From positions 1 to 20,082 of the forward strand of contig JBGUSK010000022.1 in the NCBI GenBank assembly GCA_045132495.1: 20,082 nt of DNA, in the 5' to 3' direction. Source of the stretch: UBA11524 sp045132495. GTDB lineage: Bacteria; Bacillota; Clostridia; Christensenellales; Aristaeellaceae. Positions 15,083-20,082 of this stretch are shown here, piece by piece; the stretch's first letter is position 1, and the number at the start of each line of letters is the position of its first letter. A program made the position numbers and the translations under genes. Below the pieces are notes generated by a model. That model saw nothing but the letters and a program-made list of their open reading frames with translations, did not search any database and was not told the DNA's origin.

Positions 15083-15778
15083 TCAGGCAAACAGTGCCAT
15101 CAGCGGGATATACGCCATCGGAAGGAAGATCGCCGGGAGCATGTTGCCCACGGGGATGTGATGCTTGTCATAGATCATGTTCAGGCCGATGCCCATGATC
15201 AGCAGGCCGCCCACTGCGCTCATTTCAGTGATAATGGGCGCGGTCAGCAGGGGCTCAATCCACATGGCCAGCAGGGCGATCACGCCCTGATATACCAGCA
15301 CAGCCAGTGCAGACAGGCCAACACCCCAACCCAGGCTGCTGGTGAAGATGATCGCGAACACGCCGTCCAGGATGGATTTGGCGATCAGTGTGGAATGATC
15401 GCCCCGCAGACCGCTGTCCATGGAGCCAACGATGGCCATCGCGCCCACGCAGAACACCAGCGACGCAGTCACGAAACCCTTGGCAATGCTGCCCTCGGCG
15501 CCATTGGGAGATACCTTACGCTCGATGGCTTTGCCCAGATTGTCCAGGCGCTTTTCAATGTCCACCCAGGCACCCAGGAGACTGCCAATCACCATGCAGA
15601 TGATGCAGCAGGTGACGTCCGCCGTCTTGATGGCGCTGGAAAGGCCAATGAGAATGACGCACAAGCCCTGTCCTTGGCCAATTGTATCCTGCAGCCGCTG
15701 GGGGATGCCTTTGCGCAGCAAAAGGCCAATGACCGTACCCAAGATGATGGCTGCGGCGTTGATAAGTGTGCCGATCAT
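15083..15778 (-). CDS. DUF554 family (YdfK/YqgA-like) integral membrane protein
   Basis: 231 residues, almost all hydrophobic, with about six to seven membrane helices. The N-terminus MIGTLINAAAIILGTVIGLL and the C-terminal MGIGLNMI...NMLPAIFLP are characteristic of DUF554, a family of uncharacterised proposed transporters. Conserved small-residue and Asp-containing segments (VGSMDSGLRGD, SILDGVFAIIF) match the family pattern. The start at ATG 15778 is chosen because CAGGAG (15787-15792) lies eight bases upstream; a longer 251-residue reading begins inside the upstream terminator and would add a non-hydrophobic leader. No clear promoter was found in the short gap to that terminator, so expression may rely on read-through. 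Substrate unknown. Confidence 0.87.
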   Translation of the reverse strand: MIGTLINAAAIILGTVIGLLLRKGIPQRLQDTIGQGQGLCVILIGLSSAIKTADVTCCIICMVIGSLLGAWVDIEKRLDNLGKAIERKVSPNGAEGSIAKGFVTASLVFCVGAMAIVGSMDSGLRGDHSTLIAKSILDGVFAIIFTSSLGWGVGLSALAVLVYQGVIALLAMWIEPLLTAPIITEMSAVGGLLIMGIGLNMIYDKHHIPVGNMLPAIFLPMAYIPLMALFA

Positions 15779-15816
15779 AATATCAGCTCCTGTAACAGAA
15801 TTGGGAAAATCGGAAA

Positions 15817-15849
15817 AAGCCTGCCCGAGCGATTGCATCGGACAGGCTT
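15817..15849 (-). terminator. Intrinsic terminator of the rplU-prp-rpmA operon
   Basis: Read on the minus strand, GCCTG(T)CCGA pairs with TCGG(G)CAGGC around a 9-base loop, followed by TTTTTCC. One mismatched position (15824/15842) interrupts the stem. It lies about 100 bases after the rpmA stop and just before the DUF554 gene. Confidence 0.75.
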
Positions 15850-15939
15850 CTTTGTGTGCTTGTCAGCAGTGACTGCAAAATTTTACGCGATATCAGGTGC
15901 GGCACTCAACAAGAGGCTCGCTCAAGATTGGCGGAAAAC

Positions 15940-15952
15940 GTGACGAAGTCAC
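15940..15952 (-). terminator. Small hairpin directly after rpmA
   Basis: Minus strand GTGAC-TTC-GTCAC immediately follows the rpmA TAA and is itself followed by GTTTTCC. With a 5-bp stem it is weak; it may be a first, inefficient terminator or a 3'-end stabilising hairpin ahead of the stronger one at 15817-15849. Confidence 0.35.
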
Positions 15953-16249
15953 TTACTCAGCAGCTTCGGTCTCCACGGGGTAGACGGAAACCTGCTTCTT
16001 GTCGCGGCCCAGACGCTCGAAGCGCACGATACCGTTGACCAGAGCGAACAGGGTGTCGTCCTTGCCGATGCCCACGTTCTTGCCGGGGTGGATCTTGGTG
16101 CCGCGCTGGCGCACCAGGATGTTGCCAGCCAGGGAGTACTGGCCGTCAGCACGCTTCGGGCCAAGACGCTTGGATTCGCTGTCGCGGCCGTTGCGGGTAG
16201 AACCCACGCCCTTCTTGTGAGCGAACAGCTGAAGATTCATCTTCATCAT
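15953..16249 (-). CDS. rpmA: Ribosomal protein bL27, with cleavable N-terminal extension
   Basis: 98 residues. bL27 reaches toward the peptidyl transferase centre of the 50S subunit with its N-terminus. The core is canonical (KKGVGSTRNGRDSESKRLG, then NILVRQRGTKIHPG). The N-terminus MMKMNLQLFA precedes HKKG: this is the Firmicute extension cleaved by Prp after the ...LQxFA motif, here predicted after Ala10, exposing the functional end. The processing protease is encoded just upstream (38 bases). Of three in-frame ATGs (16249, 16246, 16240), the first is chosen because GGAGG lies nine bases ahead. Confidence 0.97.
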   Translation of the reverse strand: MMKMNLQLFAHKKGVGSTRNGRDSESKRLGPKRADGQYSLAGNILVRQRGTKIHPGKNVGIGKDDTLFALVNGIVRFERLGRDKKQVSVYPVETEAAE

Positions 16250-16287
16250 GGTATTTATCCTCCGATTTCAGAATGGTGGTCGTTTTC

Positions 16288-16626
16288 TCACCGAACCTTG
16301 CGAACGGCGAGGCGTACATAGTCGGGGTAAGCCTGTGCGATATTTTCAAGCCCGATGTGGAGCGCTGAAAGGAGCAGCTGCGCGTCATGCATTTGAGCAT
16401 CTGTCATCTTTTCGGGAAGCAACACTTCCACGAAGCCGTCCTCGCCGCCGCGTTCGGTGGGGGAGAGCTTCACCAGCTGACAGAGGGCATTCTCCGTCGT
16501 GATCACGAGGGCTGAAATGCCTGCGCAGACGATGTCGCTGCCTTCCTCAGCATATCCGGAATGTCCCTTGATGGAAAAACCGGTGATGCGGGAAGCGCTG
16601 TCCACAAAGAGCGTACACCTGGTCAT
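16288..16626 (-). CDS. prp: Ribosomal-processing cysteine protease Prp
   Basis: 112-residue cysteine protease (formerly DUF464) that removes the N-terminal extension of bL27, a step needed for ribosome function in Firmicutes. The catalytic pair is in place: His22 in GHSGYAEEG and Cys34 in SDIVCAGIS, the same numbering known from the Staphylococcus aureus enzyme. It sits between rplU and rpmA as usual. Its ATG overlaps the rplU stop by one base (TGATG), so its translation is likely coupled to rplU; no good ribosome binding site of its own was needed or obvious. Confidence 0.95.
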   Translation of the reverse strand: MTRCTLFVDSASRITGFSIKGHSGYAEEGSDIVCAGISALVITTENALCQLVKLSPTERGGEDGFVEVLLPEKMTDAQMHDAQLLLSALHIGLENIAQAYPDYVRLAVRKVR

Positions 16627-16934
16627 CAGGCGTTGATCGCGGTGATCTCCACCTTGGTGTAGGGCTGACGATGGCCCTGACGGCGGTGGTAGTTCTTCTT
16701 GGACTTGTACTTGTAGATCATGATCTTCTCGCCCTTGACCTGAGCGACGACCTTGCCCTCAACAGTCGCACCGGCGACAGTGGGGTTGCCGACCTTGATC
16801 TCACCATTGTTCTCGACCATCAGAACGTCGAAGGAAATGGTGGAACCGTCTTCCTGGTTCACCTTGTCGATGTAAATGGTCTCACCCTGAGACACGCGGT
16901 ACTGCTTGTTGCCGGCGCTGATGATAGCGTACAT
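16626..16934 (-). CDS. rplU: Ribosomal protein bL21
   Basis: 102 residues, the usual bL21 length. It binds 23S rRNA in the 50S subunit. The start MYAIISAGNKQYRV and the C-terminal rRNA-binding stretch KKNYHRRQGHRQPYTKVEI are signature sequences. The start at ATG 16934 is set by AGGAGGTG seven bases upstream; a longer frame running to 17048 passes through the predicted promoter and leader and is not real. First gene of rplU-prp-rpmA, preceded by a structured leader. Confidence 0.98.
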   Translation of the reverse strand: MYAIISAGNKQYRVSQGETIYIDKVNQEDGSTISFDVLMVENNGEIKVGNPTVAGATVEGKVVAQVKGEKIMIYKYKSKKNYHRRQGHRQPYTKVEITAINA

Positions 16935-17013
16935 GCAAAAGCACCTCCTATTATTACTCGCCAGGATTTGAGGTTGTGCAGATGCACATTGACAGACCTC
17001 TCCTGAGCGGCCA
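16935..17013 (-). promoter_or_regulatory. Structured rplU leader (L21-leader-like)
   Basis: Between the predicted start (near 17013) and the rplU ATG the RNA can fold into one nested stem at 16957-17007: CUC/GAG, then AGGA/UCCU, then GAGGU/ACCUC, and a tip UGUGC-AUCU-GCACA, with a 7-nt bulge CUGUCAA on the 5' side. The ribosome binding site AGGAGGTG follows. Firmicute rplU operons are known to carry an L21 leader thought to bind the protein for feedback control; the match here is by position and fold, not by a covariance search. Confidence 0.6.
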
Positions 17014-17019
17014 GCATTT

Positions 17020-17048
17020 ATGATACCACACACACTTCTGGCTGTCAA
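17020..17048 (-). promoter_or_regulatory. Predicted rplU operon promoter
   Basis: Minus strand perfect TTGACA (17043-17048), 17-base spacer, TATCAT (17020-17025). Transcription should start near 17013. Confidence 0.75.
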
Positions 17049-17081
17049 GGGGAAAATACAGGATTTTCAACACTTTGCGCG

Positions 17082-17717
17082 TTATTTTGTGAAGAAATTA
17101 CGCAGCTTGCCCTCGCGGTTATAGCAGATACCCTGCCAGCCGCAGTGCAGCGCGCCCTCAATGTTGGCGGGGCTGTCGTCAATGAAGAGCGTCCGGGCGG
17201 GATCAAGCCCAAAACGCGCTGTCAGCAGCTCGTAGATCTCGTGGCCCGGCTTCACAAGATGCTCCCGCCCGCTGACGACATAATTGTCAAACAGGCTGAA
17301 GAAATCATGCTTCTTACAGGCATAGGCAAATTCCTTGTCCGCGTAGTTCGTCAGCGCGTAGAGCTTCACGCCGTGCGCTTTGCAGGTTTTTAGTGCCTCC
17401 ACGCCCTCAGTGATCACGGGGATGTCCACCCAATCCGTCATAAGACGGCGAATGTAGGGCTCCATTTCCGGCGCAGTTTTTGACATGGCTGCAATGACCT
17501 CATCGACCGAAGCGCTGCCGCGATCACGCATGCACCAATAGGGTGACTTGAATACCCGAATGGTCAGCTCTGCATGCAAATCCGGCCTGTCGGGGAGGAT
17601 TCGGTTCAACAGCTCGTCGAAATTCCACAACAGCAGAACATTTCCGACGTCGAACACCACCGCATCGATTTCATCCCAAGGCATGGTTTGGAACTTATCG
17701 TCAATCATCAGGTTCAT
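17082..17717 (-). CDS. HAD superfamily (subfamily IA) hydrolase
   Basis: 211 residues, a soluble haloacid-dehalogenase-type hydrolase, most likely a phosphatase of small phosphorylated metabolites (YihX-like group). Motif I is VVFDVGNVLLLWNFD with nucleophile Asp23; the usual second Asp is Gly25, the variant common in YihX-type FDxGNV proteins. Motif II is ALTNY, motif III Lys in VKPGHEIYE, motif IV LFIDDSPANIEGA with paired aspartates. The start at ATG 17717 follows GAGGTG by six bases; the longer frame to 17774 crosses its own promoter. Divergent from deoB through overlapping promoters, which could link it to nucleoside or sugar phosphate metabolism, though the substrate cannot be named. 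No clear terminator precedes the rplU promoter. Confidence 0.88.
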   Translation of the reverse strand: MNLMIDDKFQTMPWDEIDAVVFDVGNVLLLWNFDELLNRILPDRPDLHAELTIRVFKSPYWCMRDRGSASVDEVIAAMSKTAPEMEPYIRRLMTDWVDIPVITEGVEALKTCKAHGVKLYALTNYADKEFAYACKKHDFFSLFDNYVVSGREHLVKPGHEIYELLTARFGLDPARTLFIDDSPANIEGALHCGWQGICYNREGKLRNFFTK

Positions 17718-17735
17718 TCGTATCACCTCGCGAAT

Positions 17736-17764
17736 AGCATAGCACAAAATGTTGGGCTTTTCAA
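17736..17764 (-). promoter_or_regulatory. Predicted promoter of the HAD hydrolase gene
   Basis: Minus strand TTGAAA (17759-17764), 17 bases, TATGCT (17736-17741). Its -35 hexamer overlaps that of the divergent deoB promoter by five bases. Confidence 0.5.
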
Positions 17765-17786
17765 GATTGCGCAAATAGTGTATAAT
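17758..17786 (+). promoter_or_regulatory. Predicted deoB-punA promoter
   Basis: TTTTCA (17758-17763), 17 bases, perfect TATAAT (17781-17786), 22 bases before ATG 17809. The -35 is imperfect (4 of 6), which fits a regulated promoter. Confidence 0.6.
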
Positions 17787-17808
17787 AGCCGAAAAGGAGG
17801 AATCCGAA

Positions 17809-18975
17809 ATGAAACGAGTATTTCTGACCGTGCTGGATGGTGCGGGTGTTGGTTATCTGCCGGATGCCGCGCAGTATGGCGACGTGGGCTCCTGCACCTG
17901 GGGGCATGTGGTTGACAAGTGTAAGCCCCATCTTCCCAACATGGCGAAGCTGGGTATGGGACATATCGAGGGCACTCATTATCCTGCTGATCCGCAGGCT
18001 GTTGGCGCATATGGCCGATCTATGGAAGCCAGCGCTGGCAAGGACACGACCACCGGCCACTGGGAGCTGGCGGGCTGCAAACTGGATAAGCCTTTCCCGA
18101 CCTTTACGGACACCGGCTTCCCGGTGGATTTTATCGCCCGTTATGAGGAAGTCATCGGCCACAAGGTCATCGGCAATTATGCCTCCTCCGGTACCGTTAT
18201 TCTGGATGAGCTGGGCGAGGAGCACATGAAGAACCGCACGCCCATCGTCTACACCTCGGCGGACAGCGTCTTCCAGATTGCATGCCATGAGGAGATCTAC
18301 TCCCGCGAGGAGCTGTATGAGTTCTGCCGCATTGCCCGTGAAATGCTCACTGGCGATTTGTGTGTGGGCCGCGTGATCGCCCGTCCCTTTATCGGAACGG
18401 GGAAGGGAGCGTTCAAGCGTACCTCCGGCCGCCGGGACTTCGCTGTGCCGCCTTTCAGCCGTACGCTCCTTGACGCCTGCGAGGAAGCCGGGATGGCTTC
18501 CCTTGGCGTGGGCAAGATCGAGGACATCTTTGCCGAAAAGGGCCTGACCGGCTCCAACCATGCCAGCGGCAATCCGGCCTGCATTGATGCATGGATGGAT
18601 TACATGAAGCAGGACTTCACCGGCCTGTGCTTCACTAATCTGGTGGACACGGACTCTCTCTACGGCCATCGCAATGATGCGGATGGCTTTGCCAAGGCGC
18701 TGGAATACTTCGACCAGAAGCTGCCGGAAATCCAGGCGTTGATGACCGACGATGATCTGCTCATCATCACGGCTGATCACGGCTGCGATCCGACTTTCCC
18801 AGGTACCGACCACACGCGCGAGCACATTCCGCTGATGGTCTGGCACAAGGGCATGAACAAGCTGGTCAACCTTGGCACTCGCACTACCTACGCCGATGTG
18901 GCTGCTACCTGTGCCGAATGGCTGGGTCTGCCGGAACGGTTCGGAGCGACGTCCTTTTATGACAAGCTGAAATAA
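17809..18975 (+). CDS. deoB: Phosphopentomutase
   Basis: 388 residues, the normal size. It interconverts (deoxy)ribose 1-phosphate and (deoxy)ribose 5-phosphate, channelling sugar from nucleosides into central metabolism. Alkaline-phosphatase-superfamily metal motifs are present: VLDGAGVG (Asp10), the phosphothreonine motif GKDTTTGHWE (78-86), NLVDTDSLYGHRND, and TADHGCDP...GTDHTREHIP near the end. Ribosome binding site GGAGG lies eight bases before the ATG. The next gene, purine nucleoside phosphorylase, begins 14 bases after the stop and supplies its substrate, so the two act in sequence. Confidence 0.98.
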   Translation: MKRVFLTVLDGAGVGYLPDAAQYGDVGSCTWGHVVDKCKPHLPNMAKLGMGHIEGTHYPADPQAVGAYGRSMEASAGKDTTTGHWELAGCKLDKPFPTFTDTGFPVDFIARYEEVIGHKVIGNYASSGTVILDELGEEHMKNRTPIVYTSADSVFQIACHEEIYSREELYEFCRIAREMLTGDLCVGRVIARPFIGTGKGAFKRTSGRRDFAVPPFSRTLLDACEEAGMASLGVGKIEDIFAEKGLTGSNHASGNPACIDAWMDYMKQDFTGLCFTNLVDTDSLYGHRNDADGFAKALEYFDQKLPEIQALMTDDDLLIITADHGCDPTFPGTDHTREHIPLMVWHKGMNKLVNLGTRTTYADVAATCAEWLGLPERFGATSFYDKLK

Positions 18976-18989
18976 CGGAGGATACACAC

Positions 18990-19808
18990 ATGCAGGACTA
19001 CATCACCAAGCTCCATACCGCCGCCGACTACATCCGTGAAAAGGTCGGCGGGGCGGATATCGGCGTCATCCTCGGCTCTGGCCTGGGCGACTATGTCGAG
19101 GCCCTTGAGGACGCGAAATACGTCGATTACAAGGATATTCCCGGCTTCCCGCATTCCACCGCGCCCGGTCACGCCGGACGCTGGTGGACGGGCAAGCTTC
19201 ATGGCAAGCGCGTGTGCATGATGCAGGGCCGCTTCCACGCTTATGAGGGCTGGAGCATGGAGGAGGTCACCATGCCTGTGCGCGTCATGTCCCTGCTGGG
19301 CGTAAAGACGCTGTTCGTGACCAATGCAGCGGGCGGCGTGAACCTCAAGTTCTCTCAAGGCTGCCTGATGATCATCAGTGATTTCATCAACAATTCCGGC
19401 AAGAATCCGCTGACTGGCCCCAATCTCTCAGAGTTCGGCGTCCGCTTCCCGGATATGTCCCATGCCTACGACCTTGACCTGATCGCTCTGTGCGAAAAGC
19501 AGGCGGAGAAGCTGGGCGTCACCGTGGAAAAGGGCGTGTACATGTGGAATAACGGCCCCACCTACGAGACGCCGGCGGAGGTCCGTATGGCCCGAATTTT
19601 GGGCGCGGATGCGGTGGGCATGTCCACCGTGCCGGAAACCATCGTGGCCCGTCACTGCGGCATGCGGGTGCTGGGCGTGAGCTGCATCACCAACATGGCA
19701 GCGGGCATCCTCGACCAGCTGCTGGACGAGCAGGAGGTCATCGACACTGCTGCCCGCGTGAAGGGCACCTTCCGCGCACTGTTGGACGCTACCATTGAGG
19801 CGATGTGA
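18990..19808 (+). CDS. punA: Purine nucleoside phosphorylase (trimeric, inosine/guanosine type)
   Basis: 272 residues, the length of the low-molecular-mass trimeric PNP class. It splits purine (deoxy)nucleosides with phosphate into base plus (deoxy)ribose 1-phosphate. Motifs: phosphate loop LGSGLGDY (28-35), QGRFHAYEG, TNAAGG, GPTYETPAEVRM for base binding, and VGMSTVPE with CITNMAAG near the C-terminus. GGAGG is nine bases ahead of ATG 18990. In an operon with deoB; the downstream SDR gene starts one base after the stop. Confidence 0.97.
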   Translation: MQDYITKLHTAADYIREKVGGADIGVILGSGLGDYVEALEDAKYVDYKDIPGFPHSTAPGHAGRWWTGKLHGKRVCMMQGRFHAYEGWSMEEVTMPVRVMSLLGVKTLFVTNAAGGVNLKFSQGCLMIISDFINNSGKNPLTGPNLSEFGVRFPDMSHAYDLDLIALCEKQAEKLGVTVEKGVYMWNNGPTYETPAEVRMARILGADAVGMSTVPETIVARHCGMRVLGVSCITNMAAGILDQLLDEQEVIDTAARVKGTFRALLDATIEAM

Positions 19809-19809
19809 T

Positions 19810-20082
19810 ATGCGAAAGATTGCACTCATCACAGGCGGTAGCCGCGGCATCGGAGCGTCCTGCGTCCGTGCCTTTGCGAAGGACGGGTACTCGGTGATAT
19901 TCCTGTATAAAAACAGCCGTGACAAGGCGGAAGCACTTGTGCAGGCGCTCCGTGCTGAAGGGTGTGACCTTGCTGCATATCAATGCGACGTGGCCGACCC
20001 TGCTCAGGTAAAGAACGTCATCGCGGATATCCTGCGTATCTATCGGCGCGTAGACGCACTGATCAACTGTGCAGGTATTGCC
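19810..20082 (+). CDS. Short-chain dehydrogenase/reductase (FabG-like), 3' end cut by window
   Basis: First 91 residues of an SDR oxidoreductase. The NAD(P)-binding Rossmann motif TGGSRGIG is at 8-15, a CDVAD segment follows beta-strand 3, and NCAG replaces the more common NNAG near the end of the window. The catalytic Ser-Tyr-Lys lies beyond the edge. FabG (3-oxoacyl-ACP reductase) is the closest general type, but SDR substrates cannot be told from this half. The ATG is separated from the punA stop by a single base, so it is very likely co-transcribed and coupled with deoB-punA; there is no fatty-acid gene nearby to support a FabG role. Confidence 0.88.
   Translation, partial: MRKIALITGGSRGIGASCVRAFAKDGYSVIFLYKNSRDKAEALVQALRAEGCDLAAYQCDVADPAQVKNVIADILRIYRRVDALINCAGIA

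Noticed and set aside
15158..15943. 261-codon plus-strand frame opposite the DUF554 gene
   Set aside because: Gln/His/Asp-rich mirror of a membrane protein; runs across the rplU-operon terminator; no start signals.
16626..17048. 140-residue reading of rplU beginning at 17048
   Set aside because: The extra 38 residues would be encoded across the TTGACA/TATCAT promoter and the leader; bL21 begins MYAIISAGNKQ behind a strong ribosome binding site at 16934.
17049..17081. AT-rich GAAAAT/ATTTTC pairing after the HAD gene as a terminator
   Set aside because: Only 6 AT-rich pairs, followed by CCCC rather than a U-tract; too weak to call.

Overview
The window looks like a chromosomal segment of a low-to-mid-GC-bias Firmicute, most likely a gut-type Clostridia. 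The support is: ribosomal protein bL27 with the Firmicute N-terminal extension LQLFA/HKKG and its processing protease Prp encoded between rplU and rpmA; strong AGGAGG-type ribosome binding sites; sigma-A type TTGACA/TATAAT promoters; and a YwqC/D/E (CpsB/C/D)-type tyrosine phosphorylation cassette. No rRNA, tRNA, CRISPR or insertion sequence was seen. Genes are densely packed and no stretch over 300 bases lacks a gene. Genus cannot be fixed from this alone.

Layout. 1-2076 (-) is topoisomerase III (topB), cut by the window edge. It diverges, through overlapping promoters, from a polysaccharide pyruvyl transferase family gene (2174-3238, +), whose 3' end overlaps tail-to-tail by 20 bp with an RluA-family pseudouridine synthase (3219-4091, -). 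A small zinc-ribbon/TM2 membrane protein (4215-4607, +) converges, across a shared terminator, on a single 6.8 kb gene (4646-11461, -) for a 2271-residue membrane protein homologous along its length to cyclic beta-1,2-glucan synthase (NdvB/Cgs, GT84 + GH94).

Divergent from that giant gene is a four-gene surface-polysaccharide control cassette (11610-15031, +): LytR-CpsA-Psr ligase-type protein, Wzz/YwqC chain-length or kinase activator, BY-type tyrosine kinase, and PHP-type tyrosine phosphatase. No glycosyltransferases, flippase or polymerase follow; the cassette ends at a bidirectional terminator. Then on the minus strand come a DUF554 membrane protein, the rplU-prp-rpmA operon with a structured L21-type leader, and a HAD hydrolase. 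The last block (+) is a nucleoside salvage operon, deoB-punA, with the start of a short-chain dehydrogenase gene placed 1 nt behind it.

Main point of interest. The giant NdvB-like protein keeps the family fold signatures (EPSGVY, TSPxxIGxYLLS, YHQG, NYGGF, ENGG, NPLHH) but, by my reading, has lost the catalytic signatures of BOTH enzyme domains: the DxD, HDLLEG and (Q)xxRW elements of the glycosyltransferase and the GDWNDG general-acid loop and GRGGWTWYTGSAG segment of GH94. It is nevertheless an uninterrupted 2271-codon frame. A full-length double pseudoenzyme, divergently paired through a 148-bp intergenic region carrying a perfect 8+8 inverted repeat with an LCP/BY-kinase/phosphatase cassette, is the best candidate here for an undescribed system.
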